Origin: VGNY01 sp964549635
Lineage (GTDB): Bacteria; Chloroflexota; Dehalococcoidia; GIF9; UBA5629
Direction of reading: 5' to 3'
Assembly (NCBI GenBank): GCA_964549635.1
Contig: CAZJVJ010000004.1
Span: 62,001 to 126,000, forward strand
DNA: 64,000 nt
In this document: one piece after another, positions 43,775 to 53,417 of the stretch
Position numbering within the stretch: position 1 is the stretch's first letter
Layout of the letters: each line of letters begins with the position of its first letter
Notes under the pieces: generated by a model
What the model saw: only the letters and a program-made list of their open reading frames with translations
Databases searched by the model: none
What the model was told of the DNA's origin: nothing
Position numbers and translations under genes: made by a program

Positions 43775-44773
43775 GCTTGTTGGTGACATGTGCCTGAGCA
43801 TGTCTGCTGCTAGCACCACCGCTGCTGACGTCCAGGTTGGTTTTTCTTCTGGCCAGATCTCCCTCTGAGGCAGTGCTAGCCCGTACCAGTACGCGCCGTC
43901 TTCATCTCGCATCTGATGCAGCCAGTTAAAGACGGTTGCCGAATGTTTGTATTCGCCGTGAACAGCCAGAGCAATTGCCAGCTCGCTTGTCTCTGCGGTG
44001 GTGACCCATCCCTTATCTAAGCTGCAAAGTGATCCTAGCCCATCTATAACAAACTTATCCCAACCACTGGACATCCGCTGTTTCGCATCATCGCCATTAA
44101 TAACAGAGCACATTACCGGGTAGTACCAATCCATGGCGAATATCGACTTGTTTTCAGCAGGTGAATCAAATCGGCACGGCATATTTTGGATTGCTTGTGC
44201 CAGTGCAGTGTTTGCTTGCTTCCACTGTATCTTTTCTTCGCCTAGAAGTGAAGCGATAGCGAGGGCGCTCTTAATGCTCAAATAAGTTGAACTACAGCTG
44301 GTAATTAGTGCTGTGGGATAAATAACCCCGGCGCTATCTCTTGCCCAATATATCTCTCCGTTTGGTCCTCTCATATCTAATACGAAATCGATCGCAGCAC
44401 GGACAGTTGGCCACATTTTTTTGAGGAATGAAATGCGCTTGGTTGTCAGATAATGGTGCCATACTCCTACTGCTATATACGAAATAACATGTGACACCTT
44501 AGACTTATCTAGTGGTTGTCCATCCTTGTATGAAGCGTACCAGCTCCCGTCGCTCAGTTGAATCTGGGCCAGCCAATCATAAGCAAGTTCAGCTTCTGCA
44601 TGGTAGTTGCCAATATCAATTGCCATGGCATTTTCAATATGCGTCCAGGGGTCTATGATGCCTTGTTGGAGCCAAGGTATTGAGCCATCTGCTTGCTGCA
44701 TGGTGACAATTGACTTGACCGTGGGGTCAAAATATTCTTTTGAAAAAAGTTCGCTGGAGGACTTGTGTCTCAT
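43739..44773 (-). CDS. Alpha/alpha-toroid protein (prenyltransferase/glycosidase-like fold)
   Basis: About 344 residues from ATG 44773, chosen because AAGGAGTGGATAAC immediately precedes it. Repeated helical units carry QQADGSIPW, IQLSDGSWYASY, GPNGEIYWARD and DEDGAYWYG; the DG-x-W/Y repeats are typical of alpha/alpha-barrel terpenoid and glycan enzymes. No signal peptide. It begins 1 bp after the GT4 stop, so it is tightly coupled to the glycosyltransferase. The catalytic type cannot be assigned: glycoside-active and prenyl-active families share this fold. Confidence 0.65.
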   Translation of the reverse strand: MRHKSSSELFSKEYFDPTVKSIVTMQQADGSIPWLQQGIIDPWTHIENAMAIDIGNYHAEAELAYDWLAQIQLSDGSWYASYKDGQPLDKSKVSHVISYIAVGVWHHYLTTKRISFLKKMWPTVRAAIDFVLDMRGPNGEIYWARDSAGVIYPTALITSCSSTYLSIKSALAIASLLGEEKIQWKQANTALAQAIQNMPCRFDSPAENKSIFAMDWYYPVMCSVINGDDAKQRMSSGWDKFVIDGLGSLCSLDKGWVTTAETSELAIALAVHGEYKHSATVFNWLHQMRDEDGAYWYGLALPQREIWPEEKPTWTSAAVVLAADMLRHMSPTSLLLDHHGLVTP

Positions 44774-44774
44774 G

Positions 44775-46049
44775 TTATCCACTCCTTGGATGGAATGTAT
44801 CATGGCTCTGGGAAATATTCCTGCGGTCAATTGCCTCTCTATAGACATCAATAGTTTTTCGGGCTGTATTCTGCCAGTTAAACATTTGCTGCACACGTCT
44901 GCGCCCCATTTCACCAAGGTGCCTGCGCTTATCCTCGTGGTCCAGAAGATTTCTAATTGCCTCTACTAATGCTCTGGTGTTGGCTGGTGGGACAAGGATG
45001 CCAGCGTCACCAACTATTTCAGGCAATGCTCCTGCAGTGGTTGTTATTACTGGTGCGCTACAGGACATAGCCTCTGCAGCCGGTAAGCCAAACCCTTCGT
45101 AAACCGAAGGCACAACTACTATTGTAGCCATGGAGTACTGGCGTACAAGTTCAGCGGTGTCTATTTGACCCAGATGGGTCACACAATCAGAGATGCGCAA
45201 ATTTTCGATCAACCCCTGCGTGTAGCCATTTTTCATCTGCTTGCCGACTATCACAAGCTCTATTTTGCGCTCCGTTCTTAGAGCGGCAACAGACTCCAGT
45301 AAGTATTTTAGTCCCTTTAGTGGTGTGTCGCCGCTGTTCACAACTAGCAAACGATTTTCCAAACGTCTGACTTCAGGATTTTGAGTGAAAATAGTACCGT
45401 CAACCCCATCGTAGATAACTCGTAGACTCTCTTTTGGCAGCTTAAAAATGTCAATGATTTGGCGGTAGGAATTCTGAGAGCCAGTGATGAAATGGGATAG
45501 TTTTTTAGCAACTTTTATTTGCATGTTGGCAAAAGCATACCATCGCCTGATGCCTAGTTCTTGCCATAAAGATTTAGCTGCTTTGATGGCTAAATCTCGA
45601 TCGATTGGGATGGGGTGATGAATTGTTGTTACTATAGGGACACCAAGTTCCTTTATTTTTAAGATGCTGTATGAGAGGCTCTGGTTATCATGGATGACAT
45701 CATAATTTTTATAGCGGTTGTTTTTTTGTAGAAAACTGTAGGCGCGCATGCCAAAAGTCGCTGGCTCGGTAAAGAATCCAAAGCACCCCCCAAGCCATTC
45801 GATTAGATTTGGCAGTGAATTCAGTTTCTGTGGCTGTATAAAGAAACGCTTGGCCTCAGGTAACGAGTACAAATCAAGGCTTGGTAGTTTAATCAGCCTT
45901 ATACCGTCGTCTAGGTCTGGATATGGCGGCCCGGAAATTACATCCACATCGTGGCCAAGGTCGCGGAGTGCCCGACTTAGGTAACGAATGTAAATACCCT
46001 GTCCACCCGAATAGCGGTATGACCTGTAGCTAAGCAGACATATACGCAT
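44775..46049 (-). CDS. GT4 family glycosyltransferase, copy 1
   Basis: Retaining GT-B glycosyltransferase of 424 residues. The N-terminus is MRICLLSYRSYRYSGGQGIY, the donor domain includes VVNSGDTPLKGLKYLLES, and the nucleotide-sugar motif with its conserved glutamates is PSVYEGFGLPAAEAMSCSAP near residue 315. It is a tandem paralogue of the next upstream gene. Transfers an unknown sugar to a lipid or polymer in the cytoplasm. The last residues extend past the usual end to overlap the ribosome binding site of the toroid gene. Confidence 0.9.
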   Translation of the reverse strand: MRICLLSYRSYRYSGGQGIYIRYLSRALRDLGHDVDVISGPPYPDLDDGIRLIKLPSLDLYSLPEAKRFFIQPQKLNSLPNLIEWLGGCFGFFTEPATFGMRAYSFLQKNNRYKNYDVIHDNQSLSYSILKIKELGVPIVTTIHHPIPIDRDLAIKAAKSLWQELGIRRWYAFANMQIKVAKKLSHFITGSQNSYRQIIDIFKLPKESLRVIYDGVDGTIFTQNPEVRRLENRLLVVNSGDTPLKGLKYLLESVAALRTERKIELVIVGKQMKNGYTQGLIENLRISDCVTHLGQIDTAELVRQYSMATIVVVPSVYEGFGLPAAEAMSCSAPVITTTAGALPEIVGDAGILVPPANTRALVEAIRNLLDHEDKRRHLGEMGRRRVQQMFNWQNTARKTIDVYREAIDRRNISQSHDTFHPRSG

Positions 46050-46196
46050 TTTGAGTGGTTCCCGTTTTTAAGCATTCACGCTAAATACAAAAAACCACAC
46101 AACATTTTACCTGTGTTTATTGGACATATCAATAGGTTTGGGCGAAAATCGGTAACGAACTACAAAAATTTTAAACGTTGGCAGGGCACTGGCTAT

Positions 46197-47447
46197 CTAC
46201 GTACGTCCCCGGTATTTTTGCTGGTCAATTGCCTCGGTATAAACATCTACAGTTCGCTTAGCCGTATTTCGCCAATTAAATTCTTGTATGATCCTTCTTC
46301 GTCCGACCTCGCTAAGACGTTTGCATTTGTCCGGATCATCAATCAGTGCTGAAATTGCCTCTACCAGAGCTTTTACATTGGCTGGGGGCACCAGTATTCC
46401 GGCATCTCCTACTACCTCAGGCAATCCTCCAGCAGTTGTGGCAACTACCGGAGCCCCACAAGCCATTGCTTCGGCGGCCGGTATACCAAAGCCTTCGTAT
46501 ATTGAGGGGACCACCACAATGGTGGCCAATCTGTATTGATGGACAAGCTCAGAGGTGTCTACTTCACCTGTAAACCTCACTTTATCTTTAATACCCAAAT
46601 CGACGACAAGTTTCCTTATTGTATCATCATTTGCCCCTTTGCCTACTATAATCAGTTCGAGATTATAATTCTGAAGTAATAGCGATAACGCTTCTAACAA
46701 GTATGTCAGACCTTTGACTGCTGTATTTCCACTTCGTATCGTCAGTAGTCTGTTTCTTAGACGTTTGACTGTTGGGGAGGGACTGAAAATATCTGTATCT
46801 ATACCATTATATATCACCCTTAGCTTATGTTCAGGTATGCCGAAGGCTGCAGCGATATGTCGGCTGGCAACCTGGGAAACTGTGATGATATGGGAGAGCT
46901 TGCGAGCAACTTTTATTTGCATATTAATAAATGAGTACCATCTTCTGAGACCGAGCTTGTCTTTTATGGAAGTTGCTGACTTGACAGCCAAATCGCGGTC
47001 AACGGTTATGGGATGGTGGATAGTCTCGACGACAGGGAGTCCAAGGTTCTGTATTTTTAGCACGCCGTATGCCAAAGTTTGGTTGTCATGCACAACATCG
47101 TATCGGACACTTTCTTCAGTACGGCGTATCAGCTCATAAGCTCGCATGCCGAATGCTAGAGGCTCTGAAAAGTAACCGGTAATGGTGCCAAGCCACTCGA
47201 CTAGGTTGGGAAGCGTTTTCAACTTACTCGGGTTTATAAATAATCGCTTAACTGATGACATCGAATACAAGTCGAGGCTGGGCAATTTAATTAACGTTAC
47301 GCCATCATCTAAGTGCGGGTAAGGAGGACCTGATATCACATCAACCCTATGACCCAGATCACGAAGGGAGCGGCTGAGATAACGCAGATAGATGCCTTGC
47401 CCGCCCGAATATCGGTAACTTCTATAGCTCAGTAGACATATGCGCAT
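46197..47447 (-). CDS. GT4 family glycosyltransferase, copy 2
   Basis: Paralogue of the adjacent gene, 416 residues, with the same N-terminal block (MRICLLSYRSYRYSGGQGIY) and acceptor-domain layout, plus TIRSGNTAVKGLTYLLEA and PSIYEGFGIPAAEAMACGAP. The two probably arose by tandem duplication and add successive sugars. A 147-bp gap separates the genes. The 222-bp region upstream of the start shows no clear promoter. Confidence 0.9.
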   Translation of the reverse strand: MRICLLSYRSYRYSGGQGIYLRYLSRSLRDLGHRVDVISGPPYPHLDDGVTLIKLPSLDLYSMSSVKRLFINPSKLKTLPNLVEWLGTITGYFSEPLAFGMRAYELIRRTEESVRYDVVHDNQTLAYGVLKIQNLGLPVVETIHHPITVDRDLAVKSATSIKDKLGLRRWYSFINMQIKVARKLSHIITVSQVASRHIAAAFGIPEHKLRVIYNGIDTDIFSPSPTVKRLRNRLLTIRSGNTAVKGLTYLLEALSLLLQNYNLELIIVGKGANDDTIRKLVVDLGIKDKVRFTGEVDTSELVHQYRLATIVVVPSIYEGFGIPAAEAMACGAPVVATTAGGLPEVVGDAGILVPPANVKALVEAISALIDDPDKCKRLSEVGRRRIIQEFNWRNTAKRTVDVYTEAIDQQKYRGRT

Positions 47448-47669
47448 TTTTTATCGAAAGACGCTGAGCTAAGTGATGAAATTATGAGAAGACGGGTAAC
47501 ATTTTACCTTCGGTGGTTTAATTTATCAACGGCTGAGGCGTTAAAAAAACAACGGCAGTGACGAGTGATATTACCGACGGACGCTTTTTTTACAGCCTAT
47601 GGCAAAATAAATCTTTTCGAAGGTAATGTGAAATATTAGTCCATGTTTTTGGTAAGGAGTTATTAGTGC

Positions 47670-48089
47670 CTAATCGCCTAATAATTGAAGAACAATCTCC
47701 CTCTTTCTTGGGCGGTTGTCAAAGTCCACCACTACAACGTGTTGCCAGGTTCCTAATGTCATTCTCTTGTTTACAAAAGGAACCACCAGTGACGGACCCT
47801 GAAGTGCAGCCCGTACATGAGAGTGTCCGTTTCCGTCTCTCCATTTCCGGTCATGCTGGTAAGACAAATTTGATGGCACAGTTCGCTCCCACATGTCTTT
47901 GAAATCGTTAAGAAGACCGTTCTCGTATTCGATAGTGGTTATCCCAGCAGTTGAGCCAGCAATAAAAATCGTCGCTATACCGTTATTTATATTACAGTTG
48001 CTTATTTCCTTAGCTATTTCGTCGGTTATGTCAACGATGTCACAATTCCCATTGGTGCTTAGGCGGATGGTTCTAACTAGTGTAGTCAT
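47670..48089 (-). CDS. yjbQ: YjbQ/UPF0047 family protein
   Basis: 139 residues of the YjbQ family, with FIAGSTAGITTIEYENGLL, the metal-site histidines in RDGNGHSHVRAALQGPS and the closing LGTWQHVVVVDFDNRPRKRE. Members form trimers with a metal site and some show secondary thiamine-phosphate synthase activity in vitro. It is the last gene of the pyr operon, overlapping pyrK by 4 bp (ATGA). Confidence 0.88.
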   Translation of the reverse strand: MTTLVRTIRLSTNGNCDIVDITDEIAKEISNCNINNGIATIFIAGSTAGITTIEYENGLLNDFKDMWERTVPSNLSYQHDRKWRDGNGHSHVRAALQGPSLVVPFVNKRMTLGTWQHVVVVDFDNRPRKREIVLQLLGD

Positions 48090-48859
48090 ACCTTCACCTC
48101 CGGCAATATTACCTCGCTCAAATTGAAGATGGGTCCGTCACGGCATACCTGTTTCATGCCTTGTTTGGTTTTTATGCTACAGCCGAAACATGCTCCCAAC
48201 CCGCACCCCAATCGTACTTCTAGAGAGACTTGGACTGTTTTATGTTCAAGCCGTTGCTGCATTTGATGTGATATTGTCTGGTACATAGCTGTTGGCCCAC
48301 AAGCGAAAATCTGGTCAGCCCAGTCAATATAGTCAGCAATGATATCAGTTACCATACCTTTTCTACCTGAACTGCCATCTTCTGTCGTGGTTTCGACCTC
48401 AATTGTACTTGGTAGACCCACTTGGGGGTAAAGCCTGTCTTTTGTTCGTGCACCCATAAGGAACTTTACTGTTTTACCTTTCATTAGCTCTCGTTGGGCG
48501 AGGAAAACCAGCGGGGCAATGCCTATCCCTCCAGCTACCATTAGCAGGTTTTTTGAAGCCTTCTCAACTTGAAAACTGTTACCTAGGGGGCCCAGTAAAT
48601 CTGTTTTCTCGCCGTTGCTGCGCTCTGCGAGCCATTTTGTGCCCTTACCGATAACTTCAAAAAGTATGAAGAGTTGATTTGAGTTATCTATTTGGTGGAT
48701 ACTGAAAGGACGACGCAGTATGTGTTCTTCACCGCATCTTACCATGATGAACTGGCCTGGTTCTGCTGTAGCTACAATATCAGGTGCTTCAAAACAAATT
48801 AAGTGGCACCCTGGCATTAGTTCAATATTGGACGAGATGGAAGCTGAAACTTGCTTCAA
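48086..48859 (-). CDS. pyrK: Dihydroorotate dehydrogenase electron-transfer subunit
   Basis: FAD and [2Fe-2S] subunit of 257 residues that passes electrons from dihydroorotate dehydrogenase PyrD to NAD+. The FAD motif is RRPFSIHQ, the NAD region GGIGIAPLVFLAQ, and the cluster motif near the C-terminus is CGLGACFGCSIKT followed by CRDGPIF. It begins 5 bp after carB. Its catalytic partner PyrD is not in the window, so the function depends on a gene elsewhere; related reductase subunits for other enzymes look alike. Confidence 0.85.
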   Translation of the reverse strand: MKQVSASISSNIELMPGCHLICFEAPDIVATAEPGQFIMVRCGEEHILRRPFSIHQIDNSNQLFILFEVIGKGTKWLAERSNGEKTDLLGPLGNSFQVEKASKNLLMVAGGIGIAPLVFLAQRELMKGKTVKFLMGARTKDRLYPQVGLPSTIEVETTTEDGSSGRKGMVTDIIADYIDWADQIFACGPTAMYQTISHQMQQRLEHKTVQVSLEVRLGCGLGACFGCSIKTKQGMKQVCRDGPIFNLSEVILPEVKV

Positions 48860-48864
48860 TTTAC

Positions 48865-51800
48865 TTATTCTTTAATATCTGCATGGTAATTTTGTAGGGA
48901 CTTGACTTCTGGCTTACCACTGAGATAAGCAGCTATCCCTTTGGCAGCAGCGGCGGCAGCAGCGAGTGTTGTTATATAGGGCACTTTGTATCTGATTGCT
49001 GCCTTGCGGATGTATGAATCCTCATATTTGCTGAGCTTGCCAGATGGCGTGTTGATGACCAACTGAATTTTTTTGTTCTTTATCTCATCGACTATGTTGG
49101 GCCGCCCCTCGTGTAGTTTAAGTATCAACTCGGAGGGTATACCATGACTGGCTAAAAATTCATGCGTGCCTCGTGTAGCTTTTAGTTTAAAGCCAAGTTC
49201 GGTGAATCGTTTAGCGACTTCTAATGTAATGGGCATTTCTTTGGTTGAAAGACTTATCAGGACTGTCCCATTAACTGGTAGTGATTGTTGTGCTGCCATC
49301 TGTGCTTTAAAGAATGCCATGCCAAAGGAGTTGGCAATTCCCAGCACCTCACCTGTTGAGCGCATTTCTGGCCCTAGGACAGGATCTACCTCGGGAAAGG
49401 CGAAAAATGGGAAGACGGATTCTTTGACCCCGAAGTGAGGTATATGGCGTGGTTTAAGATTAAAGTCAATTAATTTCTTCCCCAGCATTATCTGCGTTGC
49501 TAGGCGTGCCATAGACACGTTACAGACTTTGGACACTAGTGGTACAGTTCGCGATGCTCGTGGATTTGCTTCAAGCACGTATACAGTATCTTTAGCAATG
49601 GCATACTGAATATTCATGAGGCCTACTACATTAAGTTCTATGGCGATTTTCTTCGTGTACTGCTTAATAGTCTCAATGTGCTTTGTGGGTATGCTTACTG
49701 GAGGGATCACGCAGGCTGAATCACCAGAGTGGATCCCGGCTAGTTCAATATGTTCCATAACTGCAGGCACATAGGCATCAGCCCCATCGGCAATAGCATC
49801 CGCTTCACATTCGACTGCGTTTTCGAGGAACTTGTCAATTAGTATCGGGCGATCAGGAGTGACACCTACTGCGGCAGCAACGTATTCTTTCAGCATATCT
49901 TCGTCATGGACTATTTCCATCCCACGGCCACCTAGCACATATGACGGCCGTACAATCAGAGGATAACCAAGCTGCCTTGCTATGCGCAATGCCTCCTCTA
50001 AGTTGGCGGCCATTCCCGATTCTGGCATAGGTATGCCGAGCTCCTGCATTCTTAGACGAAAGCGTCCCCGATCTTCAGCAAGGTCTATCGTTTCGGGCGA
50101 GGTTCCCAAAATTCTGACGCCGGCCTCGGCCAATTCGTTAGCGATGTTAAGAGGTGTCTGCCCGCCGAACTGAACGACCACTCCTTCAGGCCTTTCTTTC
50201 TCGTAGATGCTTAAAACATCTTCAACTGTTAGCGGCTCAAAATAGAGCTTGTCTGAGGTATCGTAGTCAGTTGAAACTGTTTCTGGATTACAGTTAACCA
50301 TTATTGTCTCGTATCCTTCATCACGCAGCGTAAAGGCAGCATGGACACAGCAATAATCGAATTCAATACCCTGGCCAATACGATTAGGTCCACCACCCAG
50401 CACCATTACCTTCCGTTTGCTGCTGGTTGTGGTCCTGTCAGGCGCGTTGTATGTTGAGAAGTAGTATGCCGCATTTTCTACGCCGCTTACCAGCACAGGC
50501 TCCCAACCCTGAACTACACCCAAAGAAATGCGTTTTTGGCGTATCTGCTGCTCAGGTACACTAAGTATCTGTGCCAAGTAGCGGTCCGAGAAACCGTCCC
50601 TCTTCGCTTGAATGAGCAGGTTATCTGGAGGTATTTTGCCTTTGTAACGGAGAATTTCCTCCTCTAATTCCACTAATTCCTTCATTTGCTGGATAAACCA
50701 GTGCTTGATGTGTGTCCGCTCGTATAGTTTCTGAACGTCGGCACCTTTGCGAAGTGCTTCATACATTATAAATTGGCGTTCACTTGTCGGTTCCTTGAGT
50801 AAATCCATTAATTCTTCGAGCGATTTATTGTGGAAATCTTTGGCGAAGCCCAACCCGTAACGTCCGTTCTCTAAAGAACGAATTGCCTTTTGTAAGGCCT
50901 CCTTATAAGTTTTGCCGATGCTCATCACCTCGCCCACAGCACGCATTTGTGTACCAAGCCTGTCCTGGGCGTCTTTGAACTTCTCAAAAGCCCAGCGAGC
51001 GAACTTAACAACCACATAGTCGCCGGATGGTGTGTATTTATCCAAGGTTCCCTCTCGCCAGTATGGGATTTCGTCAAGTGTCAGGCCTACAGCTAATTTG
51101 GCAGAGATAAGTGCGATGGGAAAACCAGTTGCCTTGGAAGCTAGCGCTGAGGAACGCGACGTTCTGGGGTTGATTTCAATTACTACTACACGGTCAGTCT
51201 TCGGGTCATGTGCAAATTGGATGTTGGTGCCTCCGATTACTCCTATTGTTTCCACAATTCGATAGGAATATTCTTGTAGGCGTTTTTGAAGCTTTGTTTC
51301 GATAGTGAGCATAGGGGCTACGCAAAAAGAATCACCAGTATGAACGCCCATGGCGTCCACATTTTCGATAAAGCATACCGTGATCATTTGGTTTTTTGAA
51401 TCACGGATGACTTCTAGCTCCAGCTCTTCCCATCCTAAAACTGATTCTTCTATCAGTATCTGTCCCACTAGACTGGCTGTGATACCGCGCTCTGCTACAA
51501 TGCGCAGCTCCTCTGCGTTGTAGACCAATCCACCACCGGTTCCTCCTAGAGTGTATGCCGGACGAACAACTACTGGATATCCTATTCTGTCTGCCACCCT
51601 CTCCGCTTCCTCGACGCTATAGACTGCCTCACTCCGAAGCGTTTCTATGCCTAGACGTTCCATCGTTTCTTTAAAAACGGTGCGGTCCTCGCCTCTTTTG
51701 ATGGCATCCACATCAACGCCGATCACCTCGACTCCATATTTGTCAAGAACTCCTGAACGTTTCAGTTCTGCGCTCAGATTAAGACCTGTCTGTCCGCCTA

Positions 51801-52068
51801 GGTTTGGCAGTAAGGCATCAGGCCGCTCCTTCGCAATAATTTGTTCCATAATTTCGTGAGTAAGTGGTTCGATATAAGTTGTATGTGCCATTCCAGGGTC
51901 GGTCATGATAGTTGCCGGGTTTGAGTTCACAAGCACTATTTCGTAACCCAGGCTCTTCAGAGCCTTGCAGGCCTGTGTCCCAGAGTAGTCAAATTCACAT
52001 GCCTGTCCTATCACAATTGGCCCGGAGCCTATGATCATTATTTTTTTGATGTCATTCCGTTTTGGCAT
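48865..52068 (-). CDS. carB: Carbamoyl-phosphate synthase large subunit
   Basis: 1067 residues, two homologous ATP-grasp halves. The first has KIMIIGSGPIVIGQACEFDY and the second KVMVLGGGPNRIGQGIEFDY near residue 555, each followed by an ATP-grasp block such as RPAYTLGGTGGGLVY and RPSYVLGGRGMEIV. The C-terminal MGS-like allosteric domain (about 935-1060) has INTPSG. AACAGGAGGAATCAC precedes the ATG. The glutaminase subunit carA is not in this operon. Confidence 0.97.
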   Translation of the reverse strand: MPKRNDIKKIMIIGSGPIVIGQACEFDYSGTQACKALKSLGYEIVLVNSNPATIMTDPGMAHTTYIEPLTHEIMEQIIAKERPDALLPNLGGQTGLNLSAELKRSGVLDKYGVEVIGVDVDAIKRGEDRTVFKETMERLGIETLRSEAVYSVEEAERVADRIGYPVVVRPAYTLGGTGGGLVYNAEELRIVAERGITASLVGQILIEESVLGWEELELEVIRDSKNQMITVCFIENVDAMGVHTGDSFCVAPMLTIETKLQKRLQEYSYRIVETIGVIGGTNIQFAHDPKTDRVVVIEINPRTSRSSALASKATGFPIALISAKLAVGLTLDEIPYWREGTLDKYTPSGDYVVVKFARWAFEKFKDAQDRLGTQMRAVGEVMSIGKTYKEALQKAIRSLENGRYGLGFAKDFHNKSLEELMDLLKEPTSERQFIMYEALRKGADVQKLYERTHIKHWFIQQMKELVELEEEILRYKGKIPPDNLLIQAKRDGFSDRYLAQILSVPEQQIRQKRISLGVVQGWEPVLVSGVENAAYYFSTYNAPDRTTTSSKRKVMVLGGGPNRIGQGIEFDYCCVHAAFTLRDEGYETIMVNCNPETVSTDYDTSDKLYFEPLTVEDVLSIYEKERPEGVVVQFGGQTPLNIANELAEAGVRILGTSPETIDLAEDRGRFRLRMQELGIPMPESGMAANLEEALRIARQLGYPLIVRPSYVLGGRGMEIVHDEDMLKEYVAAAVGVTPDRPILIDKFLENAVECEADAIADGADAYVPAVMEHIELAGIHSGDSACVIPPVSIPTKHIETIKQYTKKIAIELNVVGLMNIQYAIAKDTVYVLEANPRASRTVPLVSKVCNVSMARLATQIMLGKKLIDFNLKPRHIPHFGVKESVFPFFAFPEVDPVLGPEMRSTGEVLGIANSFGMAFFKAQMAAQQSLPVNGTVLISLSTKEMPITLEVAKRFTELGFKLKATRGTHEFLASHGIPSELILKLHEGRPNIVDEIKNKKIQLVINTPSGKLSKYEDSYIRKAAIRYKVPYITTLAAAAAAAKGIAAYLSGKPEVKSLQNYHADIKE

Positions 52069-52088
52069 TGTGATTCCTCCTGTTATTT

Positions 52089-53417
52089 CTAATTGTCCTG
52101 ATAAACTATTTTGCCTGCTGATATAGTTATCATTACCTTACCAGTAAACCGATAACCATCGAAAGGAGTGTTTTTGCCTTTAGAAATGAAGTTTTTGCTA
52201 TCAACTGTCCATTCTTTGCTGGGGTCGATAATTGTGATATCAGCGCAACAGCCTGGTTTGAGTGTACCAATCTCCCCGTGTTTTGAGCCGATAATTTTTG
52301 CTGGCTCACAGCTGAGTTTGGAGATCAATGTCATGAGGTCTAATTCTCCCCGGCGCACTAGCGTCATCAGGCAGCCAAAGGCGGTTTCTAGTGCGCTTAT
52401 GCCGAAAGCCGCCAGGCCAAACTCGCACATCTTGTCTACCAGGGTATGAGGAGCGTGGTCTGTGGCTATTATGTCAATGGTTCCGTTGTTGAGACCCTCT
52501 ATTAAAGCAGCAACATCTTCCTTGCTTCGCAATGGTGGGTTGACCTTAGCATTGGTGTCATAAGCTAGCTGTTCGCTCATTCCTATTTCCTTGCCCATCA
52601 CCCTCTCTTCGGTTAAAGTCAGATGATGTGGAGTGACTTCAGCGGTGACTTTTATGCCTTTTTCTTTGGCGCGACGAATAAGTTCAACTGAACCCCGGGT
52701 GCTAACGTGAGCAATGTGGAGTCTAGCACCCGTGAGCTGTGCTAATGCTATGTCGCGGGCAACTATAATCTCCTCGGCAGCGTTGGGTATACCTTTAAGT
52801 CCCAGGCGGGCTGATACCCACCCATCGTGCATAAGGCCACCAGCGCTTAGTTCTTTGTCTTCGCAATGGTCGATTATGGGCAACCCTAAGGCTCGACTGT
52901 AATCCATAGCTATAGTCATAATTCTCGAGCTGGAGACTGGCTCGCCGTCATCGCTGAAGCCGATAACACCCAAGTTAGCCAGCTCGCTCATTTCTGCCAG
53001 CTCTTTGCCCTGTCTTCCTTTAGTAATGCAGCCTATAGGCAATAGGCGGATAATCCCATTGGCCTTAGCCGTTTTTTTGACATAATCTACAGTAGCTTGA
53101 TTGTCTAGTGGTGGATTAGTATTCGGCATACAACAGACGGTGGTGAAACCGCCCTTAGCAGCGGCTTTAGTTCCTGTGGCTATAGTTTCCTTATCTTCAA
53201 AACCTGGTTCACGGAGATGACAGTGTAGGTCAATGAACCCTGGGCATACTATCAGCCCCGTAGCATCAATTGTGGTTAGGCCAGGTTGCTGTGGAGTTAT
53301 ACCTTTGTCCCTGATCCAGGTGATTTTGCCGTCGGTGATAAGCAAATCAGCGATTTTATCCAGCTTTTGGCCGGGGTCAATGATACGTCCACCACTTATT
53401 AACAGGTTTTTAGCCAT
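52089..53417 (-). CDS. pyrC: Dihydroorotase
   Basis: Class I dihydroorotase of about 442 residues forming dihydroorotate. The first metal motif is GFIDLHCHLREPGFEDKET near residue 55; later ligands lie in IIDHCEDKE, LHIAHVSTRGS and IATDHAPHT. ATG 53417 (MAKNLLISGG) gives the standard N-terminus and an 8-bp overlap with pyrB; ATG 53438 adds seven atypical residues. Confidence 0.95.
   Translation of the reverse strand: MAKNLLISGGRIIDPGQKLDKIADLLITDGKITWIRDKGITPQQPGLTTIDATGLIVCPGFIDLHCHLREPGFEDKETIATGTKAAAKGGFTTVCCMPNTNPPLDNQATVDYVKKTAKANGIIRLLPIGCITKGRQGKELAEMSELANLGVIGFSDDGEPVSSSRIMTIAMDYSRALGLPIIDHCEDKELSAGGLMHDGWVSARLGLKGIPNAAEEIIVARDIALAQLTGARLHIAHVSTRGSVELIRRAKEKGIKVTAEVTPHHLTLTEERVMGKEIGMSEQLAYDTNAKVNPPLRSKEDVAALIEGLNNGTIDIIATDHAPHTLVDKMCEFGLAAFGISALETAFGCLMTLVRRGELDLMTLISKLSCEPAKIIGSKHGEIGTLKPGCCADITIIDPSKEWTVDSKNFISKGKNTPFDGYRFTGKVMITISAGKIVYQDN

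Noticed and set aside
47448..47669. Strong terminator or promoter between yjbQ and the GT4 gene
   Set aside because: Only imperfect repeats and T runs on both strands; nothing I can support as a specific element.
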